A stretch of 64,000 bases of DNA from Maritimibacter sp. (GTDB lineage Bacteria; Pseudomonadota; Alphaproteobacteria; Rhodobacterales; Rhodobacteraceae): NCBI GenBank assembly GCA_017792445.1, contig CP051232.1, positions 3,384,001-3,448,000 on the forward strand, given 5' to 3'. Numbering within the stretch: position 1 is the stretch's first letter; each line of letters starts with the position of its first letter. Under the pieces are notes generated by a model. The model saw only the letters and a program-made list of their open reading frames with translations, did no database searches and had not been told where the DNA came from. Made by a program: the position numbers and the translations under genes. Below are positions 39,359 through 48,833 of the stretch, one piece after another.

Positions 39359-40909
39359 ATGTCCGATCTGATCGACGATCCCGTCCCGGGCGAGAACGCC
39401 CACGAATACACCGTCTCGGAAATCTCCGGGGCGGTGAAACGTGTTCTGGAAGGCGAATTCGGCCGCGTCCGGGTCAAGGGCGAGGTGGGCCGCGTCTTCG
39501 TCGCCCGCTCGGGGCACCTGTATTTCGACATCAAGGACGACCGCAGCGTGCTGGCCTCGGTTGCATGGAAAGGGCAGGTCGCGCGCCTGACCGTGAAGCC
39601 CGAGGAAGGCATGGAAGTGGTCGCGACCGGCCGGCTGACCACCTTCGGGTCGCAGTCCAAGTACCAGCTGACAGTGGAAGAAATCCGCCCGGCGGGCGTC
39701 GGCGCGCTGATGGCGATGCTGGAAAAGCGCAAGAAGGCGCTGGCCGCCGAGGGGCTGTTCGACGACGCGCGCAAGCGTCCGCTGCCGTACCTGCCCGAAG
39801 TGATCGGCGTGGTGACCTCGCCTTCGGGCGCGGTGATCCGCGACATCCTGCACCGCCTGCGTGACCGCTTTCCGCGCAAGGTGCTGATCTGGCCCGTCGC
39901 CGTGCAGGGCGACCGCTGCGCCCCCGAGGTCGCGCGCGCCATCGAAGGCTTCAACCGCCTGACCCCCGGCGGCGCGCTGCCGCGTCCCGACCTGCTGATC
40001 GTCGCGCGGGGCGGCGGCTCGATCGAGGACCTGTGGGGCTTCAACGAGGAAATCGTCGCCCGCGCCGCCGCCGCGTCCGAGATCCCGCTGATCTCGGCGG
40101 TGGGGCACGAGACCGACACGACGCTGATCGACTATGTCTCGGACCGCCGTGCGCCGACGCCGACCGCCGCCGCCGAGATCGCGGTGCCGGTGCGGATGGA
40201 ATTGCAGGCGTGGCTGTCTCAGCAGGAGGCGCGTCTGGACCGGGCCATGGCCGAGGCCGTCGCCCGCCGCCGCCAGCGTCTGGCCGACGTCAGCCGCGCG
40301 CTGCCGCGGCCCGAGGCGCTGGTGGGGCAGGCGCGGCAGCGGCTGGACTATGCCACCGCCGGGCTGCCCCGCGCGCTGACCGCGCTGGTCGAGCGCCGCC
40401 GGGGCCGCCTGAACGAGGCGGCGGTGCACCTGCGCCCCGCCGTGCTGCGCCGCTCGGTCGCGCAACGGAAGGCCGACACCGACCGGCTTGCCGCGCGGCT
40501 GGGCCCCGCGCTGGACCGGCTGCGGCGTGACAAGGACCGCGGCTATCGCACTGTCGCGGCGCGACTGCGTGGTTCGGTGCTGGACCGCGACCTTGCCCGC
40601 CAAAACGACCTGTTCACCCGCACCGTGCGGCGCCTGTCAGCGGCAGGCAGCGCACAGGTGGCGGGCTGGGCCGCCCGGTTGGAGGCGCTGGAACGGCTGC
40701 GGCAAAGCCTTGGCTACCGCGAGACCTTGAAACGCGGCTACGCGGTGGTGCGCGGCGAGGCGGGCGTGGTCACTCGCAAGGCCGAGGCCGAGGCGGCGTC
40801 GGGTCTCGAGATCGAGTTCGCCGACGGACGTCTGGCGATCGGCGGCGGAGGGAAGCCGGCGAAGCGCAAAGGGCCCGAGGAGAAGCCGGAACAGGGGTCG
40901 CTGTTCTGA
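39359..40909 (+). CDS. xseA: Exodeoxyribonuclease VII large subunit
   Basis: ExoVII degrades single-stranded DNA in repair. The 516-residue protein has an N-terminal OB domain (about 20-110, VRVKGEVGRVFVARSGHLYF), a catalytic core with GVVTSPSGAVIRDILHRL and ARGGGSIEDLWGFNEE then VGHETDTTLIDYVSDRRAPT, and a long Arg/Ala coiled coil (about 285-440). A C-terminal barrel YAVVRGE and a Lys/Gln-rich tail complete it. The small subunit xseB is not in the window. Confidence 0.96.
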   Translation: MSDLIDDPVPGENAHEYTVSEISGAVKRVLEGEFGRVRVKGEVGRVFVARSGHLYFDIKDDRSVLASVAWKGQVARLTVKPEEGMEVVATGRLTTFGSQSKYQLTVEEIRPAGVGALMAMLEKRKKALAAEGLFDDARKRPLPYLPEVIGVVTSPSGAVIRDILHRLRDRFPRKVLIWPVAVQGDRCAPEVARAIEGFNRLTPGGALPRPDLLIVARGGGSIEDLWGFNEEIVARAAAASEIPLISAVGHETDTTLIDYVSDRRAPTPTAAAEIAVPVRMELQAWLSQQEARLDRAMAEAVARRRQRLADVSRALPRPEALVGQARQRLDYATAGLPRALTALVERRRGRLNEAAVHLRPAVLRRSVAQRKADTDRLAARLGPALDRLRRDKDRGYRTVAARLRGSVLDRDLARQNDLFTRTVRRLSAAGSAQVAGWAARLEALERLRQSLGYRETLKRGYAVVRGEAGVVTRKAEAEAASGLEIEFADGRLAIGGGGKPAKRKGPEEKPEQGSLF

Positions 40910-40978
40910 TCGGGCGGCTTGAATAGGGGTCCGCCCGCTGTGGGGCGGGCAGCACTGGTATCACCGACGTCACGAAGA

Positions 40979-41039
40979 GGGGGCTCTGCCCCCGTCGCTG
41001 CGCGACTCCCCCGAGGTATTGGGAAAGAGAAGAAGCAGG
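40979..41039 (+). repeat. Dispersed structured intergenic element, copy D
   Basis: Hairpin 1 is GGGGGCTCTGCCCCC at 40979-40993. Hairpin 2 is GTCGC-TGC-GCGAC at 40994-41006. The tail TCCCCCGAGGTATTGGGAAA...GAAGCAGG runs 41007-41039. It lies between the convergent ends of xseA and gcdH, where it may serve as a transcript end. Confidence 0.9.
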
Positions 41040-41056
41040 CGGGGGCGTCGAGACCT

Positions 41057-42277
41057 TCAGAAGAACGCCTGCAGCCCGGTCTGTGCGCGGCCGAGGATCA
41101 GGGCGTGGACGTCGTGAGTGCCTTCGTAGGTGTTCACCGTTTCCAGGTTCACCATGTGGCGCATCACCTGGAATTCCTCCGAGATGCCGTTGCCGCCGTG
41201 CATGTCCCGCGCCATCCGCGCGATGTCGAGCGCCTTGCCGCAGTTGTTGCGTTTCATCAGCGAGATCATCTCGGGCGCGGCGCGGCCTTCTTCCATCAGG
41301 CGGCCCACCCGCAGCGAGCCCTGCAGGCCCAGCGTGATCTCTGTCTGCATGTCGGCGAGCTTTTTCTGGAACAGCTGCGTCTGCGCGATCGGGCGGTCGA
41401 ACTGCTTGCGGTCGAGGCCGTATTGCCGCGCCGCGTGCCAGCAGAACTCGGCGGCGCCCAGAACGCCCCACGAGATGCCGTAGCGCGCGCGGTTCAGACA
41501 GCCGAACGGGCCTTTCAGCCCTTCGACGTTGGGCAGCAGCGCGTCCTCGGAGACCGCGACGTCCTTCATCACGATCTCGCCGGTGACGCTGGCCCGCAGC
41601 GACAGCTTGCCGCCGATCTTCGGAGCGGACAGGCCGTCCATGCCCTTCTCCAGCACGAAGCCGCGGATCTTGCCGCCATGCGCCTCGGACTTGGCCCAGA
41701 CCACGAAGACATCGGCGACCGGTGCGTTCGAGATCCACATCTTCGCGCCGTTCAGCACGTAGCCGTCGGCGGTCTTCTTCGCGACGGTCTTCATCCCGGC
41801 GGGGTCTGACCCGGCATCGGGCTCGGTCAGGCCGAAGCAGCCGATCAGCGCGCCGCTGGCGAGGCCGGGGAGGTATTTCTGCCGCTGCTCCTCGGAGCCG
41901 TAGGCATAGATCGGGTACATCACGAGGCTGGACTGCACCGACATCATCGAGCGATAGCCGCTGTCGACCCGCTCGATCTCGCGCCCGATCAGACCGTAGG
42001 TCACGTAGCCGGCGCCAAGCCCGCCGTATTCCTCGGGGATGGTGACGCCCAGCAGACCGGCCTCGCCCATCAGGCGGAAGATCCGGGGCTCTACCGTTTC
42101 CTCGCGGTAGGCGTCGACGACGCGGGGCTGAAGTTCGGACTGGGCGAAGGCGCGGGCAGCGTCGCGCAGCATGCGCTCGTCCTCGGTCAGCTGGTCTTCC
42201 AGCAGGAAGGGATCCTCCCAGTCGAAGCGGCTCATGTCCGGGGCGTCCTTGGCGGAAATCGGCGCGGCGACGTTCAT
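41057..42277 (-). CDS. gcdH: Glutaryl-CoA dehydrogenase
   Basis: This FAD enzyme oxidatively decarboxylates glutaryl-CoA to crotonyl-CoA in lysine and tryptophan catabolism. The 406-residue acyl-CoA dehydrogenase has [19 protein letters not shown] (FAD/substrate loop), [16 protein letters not shown], and the catalytic base Glu385 in [16 protein letters not shown]. The segment [23 protein letters not shown] N-terminus ([16 protein letters not shown]) separates GcdH from other acyl-CoA dehydrogenases. The start at 42277 is preferred over an in-frame ATG at 42334. Confidence 0.92.
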   Translation of the reverse strand: MNVAAPISAKDAPDMSRFDWEDPFLLEDQLTEDERMLRDAARAFAQSELQPRVVDAYREETVEPRIFRLMGEAGLLGVTIPEEYGGLGAGYVTYGLIGREIERVDSGYRSMMSVQSSLVMYPIYAYGSEEQRQKYLPGLASGALIGCFGLTEPDAGSDPAGMKTVAKKTADGYVLNGAKMWISNAPVADVFVVWAKSEAHGGKIRGFVLEKGMDGLSAPKIGGKLSLRASVTGEIVMKDVAVSEDALLPNVEGLKGPFGCLNRARYGISWGVLGAAEFCWHAARQYGLDRKQFDRPIAQTQLFQKKLADMQTEITLGLQGSLRVGRLMEEGRAAPEMISLMKRNNCGKALDIARMARDMHGGNGISEEFQVMRHMVNLETVNTYEGTHDVHALILGRAQTGLQAFF

Positions 42278-42343
42278 GTCTCTCTCCCTTGCGTGCTTGG
42301 CTATGGTGATACGCCAGCGGCGGGGCGGGGGCAATCGCAGCCG

Positions 42344-43372
42344 CTAGCGGCCAAGCCAGCGCGCGGCAAGCGGCGCAAGCGTCACCACCACGGCGACCCG
42401 CGTCAGGTGATGGGTGATCACAAAGGCGAGGTCGGCGCCCGAGACAAGCGCGACCACGACCATTTCGCCCTGACCGCCGGGCAGGAAGGACAGCATCACG
42501 TCCAGCGCGGGGGCGTCGGTGACCCACAGCACGGCCTCGATGAACACAAGGCTGATCACCGCCAGCATCAGCGAGAACGCAAGCCCCGCGCCCACGTCCA
42601 CCCGGATCTCGCGCCCGGTGATCCCGGTGTAGTTCGCGCCGACGCTGAGGCCGATGAAGAACTGCGCCGCCCAGATCAGTTCGGCGGGCGGGCGGTGCTG
42701 GATCACGCCGCTCAGCGACAGCGCGGCGGTCAGCAGCATCGGGCCGATGATCGAGGCGCCGAACAGCTTGATGCGCTCGGCGATCTTCCACCCGGCCAGA
42801 CCGGCGGCGATCATCAGCACGATTTCGTAGGCGGGCAGTTCATTCGCGTGGATGCCCGGCGGCGCGGTGAGGTCCAGATCGTACCACAGGGTCAGCAGGA
42901 ACGGCGCGACGGTGACGATCACCAGCACCCGCGTCGCATGCACCAGCGACATGGCGCGCACGTCGCCGCCCGCCTCCTGCCCGAAGATCAGCATGTCCTG
43001 CAGCCCGCCCGGCATCGCCGAGTAGAAGGCGGTCGGGTGGTCGAACTTCATCACCTTGCGGAAGAACGGATAGCCGATGCCGCCGATCACGAGGATGAAC
43101 ACCGGGATCATCGCCAGCGTTGGCGCATAGCCCGGCAGCTCTCGTACCAGTTCCGGGGTGATCGAAGCGCCGATGGCCACGCCCAGAAGCGTCCGCATCG
43201 CAACGCCCAGCGTGCCCATGCCCTGAAGCTGCAAGCCCCCCAGCGCCGCCAGCAGGCAGCCCAGCATCGGGCCCAGCAGAAGCGGCAGCGGCAGGCCCAG
43301 CACCACGAAGACCACCGCGCCGAGGGCGGCGATGACCAGAGTGCGGAGACGGGCGGGGGTAAGCGCGGACAT
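42344..43372 (-). CDS. AbrB-family (AmoA-like) membrane protein
   Basis: This 342-residue protein has about ten helices in two homologous halves. The first half has LLLGPMLGCLLAALGG and the second SIIGPMLLTAALSLSG. Other AbrB_dom features are FYSAMPGGLQDML and MLSFLPGGQGEMVVVALV. These proteins, often mislabelled ammonia monooxygenase, are putative transporters or permeases of unknown substrate. The start at 43372 follows the family N-terminus. It is divergent from the CoxD-like gene, 111 bp away. Confidence 0.87.
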   Translation of the reverse strand: MSALTPARLRTLVIAALGAVVFVVLGLPLPLLLGPMLGCLLAALGGLQLQGMGTLGVAMRTLLGVAIGASITPELVRELPGYAPTLAMIPVFILVIGGIGYPFFRKVMKFDHPTAFYSAMPGGLQDMLIFGQEAGGDVRAMSLVHATRVLVIVTVAPFLLTLWYDLDLTAPPGIHANELPAYEIVLMIAAGLAGWKIAERIKLFGASIIGPMLLTAALSLSGVIQHRPPAELIWAAQFFIGLSVGANYTGITGREIRVDVGAGLAFSLMLAVISLVFIEAVLWVTDAPALDVMLSFLPGGQGEMVVVALVSGADLAFVITHHLTRVAVVVTLAPLAARWLGR

Positions 43373-43483
43373 GGCCCCTCGTAAGCCACGGATTTCGCGC
43401 GGGGACAAGACGCCCTTGACCCTTGCCCGCCCGCGTGTCCCCATGGGGCTCCGCGAGGACTTCACGGGCGAGAGGAGGCGCAT

Positions 43484-44395
43484 GTGACGGATCAGGTGGA
43501 GGGGATCGAAGCGGTCCAGGCGCTGCTGGCCGGACAGGGCTATGTCTGCGGGCGGCCGCTGGCCACGGTGGTGTTCCTTGCGCTGCGGCTGGGGCGTCCC
43601 CTGTTTCTCGAGGGCGAGGCGGGCGTCGGCAAGACCGAGATCGCCAAGGCGCTGGCCGCGGCGCTGGGGCGGCGGCTGATCCGGCTGCAATGCTACGAGG
43701 GGCTGGATGCGTCCTCGGCCGTCTACGAATGGAACTTCGCGGCGCAGATGGTGGCGATCCGGGCGGCAGAGGCGGGCGGCGGCATGGACCGCGACATGCT
43801 GCAGGACGAGCTGTTTTCCGACGAATTCCTGATCGAACGCCCGCTGTTGCAGGCGATGCGGCCACAGGCGGGCGGGGCTCCGGTGCTGCTGATCGACGAG
43901 TTGGACCGGACCGACGAACCCTTCGAGGCCTTCCTGCTGGAAGCGCTGTCCGACTTTCAGGTGACGATCCCGGAACTTGGCACCGTGAAGGCTCCGGAGC
44001 CGCCGATTGTCGTGTTGACCTCGAACCGCACGCGCGAGGTACATGACGCGCTGAAGCGGCGCTGCCTGTATCACTGGGTCGACTATCCCACCTTCGACCG
44101 CGAGATCGAGATCCTGAACGCCCGCGCCCCCGAGGCCGCCGAGGCGCTAAGCCGCGAGGTGGTGGCCTTCGTGCAGCGGCTGCGCACCGAGGACCTGTTC
44201 AAGAAGCCCGGCGTGGCAGAGACGATCGACTGGGCGAAATGCCTGCTGGCGCTGGACGTGATCGCTCTGTCGCCCGAGGTGATCGCGGATACCATCGGCG
44301 CGATCCTGAAGTATCAGGACGACATCCAGCGCATTCAGGGCGGCGAGGCGAAGCGGCTGCTGGACGAGGTGCGCGCGGGGCTGGCGCCGGCCTGA
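43484..44395 (+). CDS. CoxD-like MoxR-type AAA+ ATPase
   Basis: This AAA+ ATPase of 303 residues starts at a GTG with GAGAGGAGG upstream. Walker A is GEAGVGKT (44-51), Walker B is VLLIDELDR, and sensor 1 is VVLTSNRTRE. YEGLDASSAVYEWNF immediately after the P-loop and DALKRRCLYHWVDYPTFDRE mark the CoxD-type subgroup. CoxD partners with the VWA protein CoxE in maturing the [CuSMoO2] site of aerobic CO dehydrogenase or related molybdo-hydroxylases. The downstream VWA gene fits that pairing, but no structural subunit genes are in the window. Confidence 0.88.
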   Translation: MTDQVEGIEAVQALLAGQGYVCGRPLATVVFLALRLGRPLFLEGEAGVGKTEIAKALAAALGRRLIRLQCYEGLDASSAVYEWNFAAQMVAIRAAEAGGGMDRDMLQDELFSDEFLIERPLLQAMRPQAGGAPVLLIDELDRTDEPFEAFLLEALSDFQVTIPELGTVKAPEPPIVVLTSNRTREVHDALKRRCLYHWVDYPTFDREIEILNARAPEAAEALSREVVAFVQRLRTEDLFKKPGVAETIDWAKCLLALDVIALSPEVIADTIGAILKYQDDIQRIQGGEAKRLLDEVRAGLAPA

Positions 44396-44430
44396 TGACC
44401 TGTCTGGTCCGATCCGGTCAGGGGGGCTGA

Positions 44431-45693
44431 ATGGCGGAACAGATCCCCCTCGACATCCCCGAAGACGGCAAGCTGACGCACAACATCGTCTGGTTCGCCC
44501 GCGCGCTGCGCAAGGCGGGGCTACCGGTGGGGCCGGGGCGGACGCTCGACGCGATCCGCGCGGTCGAGGCGGCGGGGTTCACCGAGCGCGCCGATTTCTT
44601 CTGGACGCTGCACGCCTGTTTCGTGTCGCGCCCCGAGCATCGGGCGGTGTTCGCGCAGGTGTTCCGGCTGTACTGGCGCGATCCGCGCTACATGGAACAC
44701 ATGATGGCGATGATGCTTCCGGCGATCCGCGGGGTGCAGGAAGACCGGGGCGCCAAGGCCGCCGAACGCCGCGCGGCAGAGGCGCTGCTGGACGGGGTCG
44801 ACCGCGGTCTGCCGGACCAGCCCGAGGGCGAGGGCGGCGACGACGAGATCCGGATCGACGCTTCGCAGACGGCCTCTGGCGAGGAACGGCTGCGGACGCT
44901 GGATTTCGAGCAGATGACCACCGCCGAGATGGCCGAGGCGAAGCGGATGCTGGCGCGGATGACGCTGCCGGTGAACCCGATCCGGTCCCGCCGCACCGTG
45001 GCCGATCCGCGCGGCACCCGCGCCGACTGGCGCGCAACGATGCGCGCGGCTTTGAAGAACGGCGGAGAGGTGCATGACTTTGCACGGAAAAACCGTCGCC
45101 TGCGCTGGCCGAACCTTGTCGTGCTTTGCGACATCTCCGGGTCGATGTCGCAATATTCCCGCGCCGCGCTGCACTTTCTGCACGCGGTGTCGAACCACAA
45201 GGGCGCGGGCTGGGCCAGGGTTCACGCCTTCACCTTCGGCACGCGCCTGACGAACATCACCCGCCACCTTGCCACCCGAGACGTCGACGCCGCGCTCGCC
45301 GCCGCCGGGGCCGAGGCACAGGACTGGGAAGGGGGCACGCGGATCGGCGACTGCCTGCACGACTTCAACCGCGACTGGGGCCGCCGTGTGCTGGGGCAGG
45401 GTGCGGTGGTGCTGGTCATCACCGACGGGCTGGAACGCGGCGACCCGGACCGCCTTTCGCGCGAGATGGAGCGGCTGCATCTGTCCGCCCGCCGCGTCAT
45501 CTGGCTGAACCCCTTGCTGCGCTGGGAGGGCTTCGCGCCCCGTGCGCAGGGGATACGGGCGATGCTGCCCCATGTGGATAGTTTCCGAGCTGGACACAAT
45601 ATTGCATCTTTGCAGGGACTTGCCACGGCATTGGCGGATTCTCGCGATACCGGAGAGAAAACACGCGCCATTTCGCTGCTCTCCGCAGGGTGA
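44431..45693 (+). CDS. CoxE-like VWA domain protein
   Basis: This 420-residue protein is the usual partner of the CoxD-type ATPase. A MIDAS metal site DISGSM (Asp234) begins a C-terminal von Willebrand A domain, with the second MIDAS Thr region GGTRIGDCLHDF and Asp in VITDGLERGD. The N-terminal part is helical and acidic (EGEGGDDEIRIDASQ), then RSRRTVADPRGTRADWRAT. In the CO-dehydrogenase system CoxD and CoxE assemble the active-site cluster. A short C-terminal extension (DSRDTGEKTRAISLLSAG) goes beyond the usual end. GGGGGG precedes the ATG. Confidence 0.88.
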   Translation: MAEQIPLDIPEDGKLTHNIVWFARALRKAGLPVGPGRTLDAIRAVEAAGFTERADFFWTLHACFVSRPEHRAVFAQVFRLYWRDPRYMEHMMAMMLPAIRGVQEDRGAKAAERRAAEALLDGVDRGLPDQPEGEGGDDEIRIDASQTASGEERLRTLDFEQMTTAEMAEAKRMLARMTLPVNPIRSRRTVADPRGTRADWRATMRAALKNGGEVHDFARKNRRLRWPNLVVLCDISGSMSQYSRAALHFLHAVSNHKGAGWARVHAFTFGTRLTNITRHLATRDVDAALAAAGAEAQDWEGGTRIGDCLHDFNRDWGRRVLGQGAVVLVITDGLERGDPDRLSREMERLHLSARRVIWLNPLLRWEGFAPRAQGIRAMLPHVDSFRAGHNIASLQGLATALADSRDTGEKTRAISLLSAG

Positions 45694-45807
45694 TCGCTGT
45701 TTTTGGAACCGTTCCGATCAGCGCCGCGTTGGGGCGCCAACGGGGCGGAGTACCTTAACAGGACCCCGCAATGCGCCGTCCCCGTCTCAAACGGAGAAAG
45801 GCAAAAG

Positions 45808-47685
45808 ATGACGCATCCACTCAAGAAACTCGGCGCTTCCACGGCGCTGATCACCCTTTTTGCTGCGGGCCCGCAACTGGCCGCAGCGCAAACGATCCCC
45901 GCCTGTAAAGGCGATGGCGCGGGCATTGCCCTGTCCGAAGTCACGCCCGATCTGCTGGGCGGCAATGTCGCCATTGGCGACGTGCCCGAGCTTGTGGCGA
46001 ACGGGCAGGTCTGCCTGCGCGCGAACGGCAAGCTGCGTGTGACCGAGGGCGACCCGGACGCCGCCGCAGAGGCACCCGAACAGGCCGAGGCCGCGCCGGA
46101 AGAACCGGTCGACGAGAACGCGGCCGCCGCCGAAGAACAACCGGCGCCGACCGAGGAACCTGCGGAAGAGGTCGTCGAGGAAGCCCCGGCAGAGCAGCCT
46201 GCCGAGCCGGAAGTGGCGGAAACGCCCGAGACGGAAGCAGCGCCTGAAGAGGTGACGCCGGAATCGCTGGCAGAGGATCTTGGAGGAGACGCCGAGGTCG
46301 AGGCCGAAGCGGAAGCGGAAGCTGAAGTGACCGAAGCGCCCGCCGAACCGGAGGCCGCGCAGGAAGAGGTTGCCGAGGAAGAGACCCCGGCGCCGGAAGC
46401 TGCCCCCGAAGCCCTCGAGGCAGAGGTTGCGGAAACGCCCGAGGAAGTGACGCCGGAGACGCTGGCCGAGGACCTTGGTGGCGACGCCGAGGTTGAAGCT
46501 GAGACCGAGGCCGAGGCCGAGGTGACCGAAGCGCCGGCTGAACCGGAAGCCGCCGAGGAAGAGGTCGCCGAAGAGACGCCCGCTGACGCCGACCAGGCCG
46601 AGGAAGATGTCATCGTCGATGGCAACAACGGTCGCCCGGCGGCTGCCGCGGCTGCGTCGGAAGAGGACTCGGAAGCTGTCGAGACCACCGAAACCACGGT
46701 TACCGAGGAAGACGCGCGGTCCAGCGACGAGGACTTTGCCGAGGCCCCCGAAGCGGCGCCTGCAGCGTCGAACGACGATGACGACGACCGTGGCGGTCTG
46801 TCGAACTTCGAGAAGTTCGCGCTGGGCGCGGCTGGCCTCGTGGTGCTCGACCAGCTGATCGGCCAGAACGACGAGGTTGTCGAAAACACCGGCGACCGCG
46901 TGGTCGTGCAGCGTCAGGACGGTAGCTATTACGTCCTGAAGGACGATGACGAACTGTTGCGCCGCCCCGGTGCCGACGTTCGCACCGAGACCTTCCGCGA
47001 CGGCTCGACCCGCACCACGGTCACGCGTCAGAATGGCGTGCAGGTGGTAACGGTCTCGGCCGCCGATGGTACCGTGCTGCGCCGGACGCGCCTGCTGCCG
47101 GATGGCCGTGAGGTGATCCTGTTCGATGACACGGTCGAAAGCCAGCCGGTGCGCCTGAGCGACCTTCCGCAGCCCGCGCCGCGGCAGGAAGTCTCTGTCG
47201 ACAACGACGCCGCGCTGCGGGCGGCTTTGGAAGCGGAACGCCGGGCCGATCTGGACCGGACCTTCACGCTGGGTCAGGTGCGTAACATCGAGCAGGTGCG
47301 CGAACTGATGCCCGAGATCAACGTCGACGCCATCAACTTCGAAAGCGGCTCGGCGGCGATCCGTCCGGAAGAGGCGGAAAGCCTTTACGAGCTGGGCAAG
47401 GCGATGGCCGAGTTCATCTCTGAAAACCCGGACGAGCTGTTCCTGATCGAAGGCCACACCGACGCGGTCGGCAATGACGCGATGAACCTCGCGCTGTCCG
47501 ACCGTCGCGCGGAAAGCGTGGCGCTGGCCCTGTCGGAATATTTCGACGTGCCGCCGGAAAACATGGTGGTTCAGGGCTATGGCGAAGAGTTCCTGCTGGT
47601 CCCGACCGGCGACGCGGAACGCGCCAACCGCCGCGCTGCGGTTCGCCGGATCACGCCGCTGCTGCAGGCTGCCGCGGTGCGCTGA
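45808..47685 (+). CDS. OmpA-family protein with acidic repeat region
   Basis: This 625-residue secreted protein has a signal peptide ending near AAAQ (about residue 28). An N-terminal small domain (about 30-80) is followed by a 230-residue Ala/Glu/Pro region (about 85-320) that includes two long near-identical repeats beginning EEVTPE(S/T)LAEDLGGDAE. A hydrophobic helix, a beta-rich segment with QDGSYYVLKDDDELLRR, and a C-terminal OmpA peptidoglycan-binding domain follow (about 505-620, with INFESGSAAIRPEEAESLYE and the peptidoglycan-ligand region EGHTDAVGNDAMNLALSDRR). It probably anchors outer membrane or surface structures to peptidoglycan. GGAGAAAGG lies just before the ATG. A strong terminator follows. 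Confidence 0.87.
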   Translation: MTHPLKKLGASTALITLFAAGPQLAAAQTIPACKGDGAGIALSEVTPDLLGGNVAIGDVPELVANGQVCLRANGKLRVTEGDPDAAAEAPEQAEAAPEEPVDENAAAAEEQPAPTEEPAEEVVEEAPAEQPAEPEVAETPETEAAPEEVTPESLAEDLGGDAEVEAEAEAEAEVTEAPAEPEAAQEEVAEEETPAPEAAPEALEAEVAETPEEVTPETLAEDLGGDAEVEAETEAEAEVTEAPAEPEAAEEEVAEETPADADQAEEDVIVDGNNGRPAAAAAASEEDSEAVETTETTVTEEDARSSDEDFAEAPEAAPAASNDDDDDRGGLSNFEKFALGAAGLVVLDQLIGQNDEVVENTGDRVVVQRQDGSYYVLKDDDELLRRPGADVRTETFRDGSTRTTVTRQNGVQVVTVSAADGTVLRRTRLLPDGREVILFDDTVESQPVRLSDLPQPAPRQEVSVDNDAALRAALEAERRADLDRTFTLGQVRNIEQVRELMPEINVDAINFESGSAAIRPEEAESLYELGKAMAEFISENPDELFLIEGHTDAVGNDAMNLALSDRRAESVALALSEYFDVPPENMVVQGYGEEFLLVPTGDAERANRRAAVRRITPLLQAAAVR

Positions 47686-47721
47686 TCGGCCTGACCGGCT
47701 GAGGCATACTTAGAAGACCAT

Positions 47722-47750
47722 GGGCGCGCCCTTCGCGGGGCGCGCCCTTT
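47722..47750 (+). terminator. Intrinsic terminator after the OmpA-family gene
   Basis: GGGCGCGCC (47722-47730) pairs with GGCGCGCCC (47739-47747) around an 8-base loop and is followed by TTTG. It isolates the OmpA-family gene from the XdhC gene. Confidence 0.7.
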
Positions 47751-47852
47751 GTCGTTGCCGGGCCGCACCGGCCACTCTGCGCAGGCGCACCGGTTTTCCT
47801 GTGGCGAAGCCCCGCCGCCGGCCCCATATTGCCCCCGACAGGAGGTGGTCCC

Positions 47853-48833
47853 ATGCAAAAGGGTTTCGACGATATCCCCGAGATCGCGCTGGACTGGCAC
47901 CGCGCCGGCAAGGGTGCGGTGATTGCGACCGTCGTGCAGACCTGGGGTTCGGCTCCGCGTCCGGTGGGCGCGATGCTGGCCGTGTCGGGCGAGGGCGAGC
48001 TGATGGGCTCGGTCTCGGGCGGCTGTGTCGAAGGCGCGGTGGTGGCCGAGGCGTTCGATGCGCTGGACAGCGGCGCCTCGAAGATCCTCGAATTCGGCGT
48101 CAGCGACGACGAAGCCTTCGCCGTGGGCCTTGCCTGCGGCGGGCAGATCCGGGTGATGGTGCAGCCGGTGGGGTCGGACAAGGGCCTGCCCGAGGGCGTG
48201 CTGGCCGATCTCGTCGCCGCCCGCGCCAAGCGTAGGCCAATCGCGCATGTGGTCGATACCTCGGACTGGTCGCGCCGCACCGCGACGCCGTCCGAGTTTC
48301 CCGACCGCTTCCGCATGGACCGCTCGGGGTTCGAGGAAGACGGCGCCACCTTCGTCGCGATCCACAATCCGCCGCTGCGGATGGCCGTGGTGGGTGCGGT
48401 CCACATCTCGCAGCCGCTGCTTCAAATGGCGCGGCTGGCCGGATACGACCCGTTTCTCGTCGACCCGCGCGAGGCCTTCGCCTCGGAAAGCCGCTTCCCC
48501 GAGGAGACCATCAGCCACGACTGGCCCGACGAAGCGCTGGCCGCCTATGGCCTTGACGCGCGGACGGCGGTGGTGACGCTGACGCATGATCCGAAAATCG
48601 ACGACCCGGCCATCATCGCCGCGCTGAAGTCGGATGTGTTCTACCTCGGCAGCCTCGGCTCGAAGCGGACCCACGCCAAGCGCGTGGCGCGGCTGGAAGA
48701 AGCCGGGTTCACCGCCGACGAGATCGGGAAGATCCACGCGCCGGTGGGTCTGGATATCGGGGCGATGTCGCCCGCCGAGATCGCGATTTCCGTGATGGCC
48801 CAGATCACTCAGGTGCTGCGGAAGGGCGCATGA
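47853..48833 (+). CDS. XdhC/CoxI-family protein
   Basis: This 326-residue protein of the XdhC/CoxI family helps insert the sulfurated molybdenum cofactor into xanthine/CO dehydrogenase-type enzymes. The N-terminal XdhC/CoxI domain has VVQTWGSAPRPVGAMLAV and GSVSGGCVEGAVVAEA. The C-terminal Rossmann part has MAVVGAVHISQPLLQMARLAGYDPF and DVFYLGSLGSKRTHAKRV. AGGAGGTGG lies at ideal spacing before ATG 47853. The downstream gene overlaps by 4 bp (ATGA) and is a molybdopterin-binding protein, which supports the molybdenum-enzyme context. Confidence 0.92.
   Translation: MQKGFDDIPEIALDWHRAGKGAVIATVVQTWGSAPRPVGAMLAVSGEGELMGSVSGGCVEGAVVAEAFDALDSGASKILEFGVSDDEAFAVGLACGGQIRVMVQPVGSDKGLPEGVLADLVAARAKRRPIAHVVDTSDWSRRTATPSEFPDRFRMDRSGFEEDGATFVAIHNPPLRMAVVGAVHISQPLLQMARLAGYDPFLVDPREAFASESRFPEETISHDWPDEALAAYGLDARTAVVTLTHDPKIDDPAIIAALKSDVFYLGSLGSKRTHAKRVARLEEAGFTADEIGKIHAPVGLDIGAMSPAEIAISVMAQITQVLRKGA

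Noticed and set aside
45222-47457. Two 555-556-codon minus-strand frames opposite the CoxE-like and OmpA-family genes.
   Set aside because: They are Ser- or Phe/Arg-rich artefacts of the acidic repeat read backwards.
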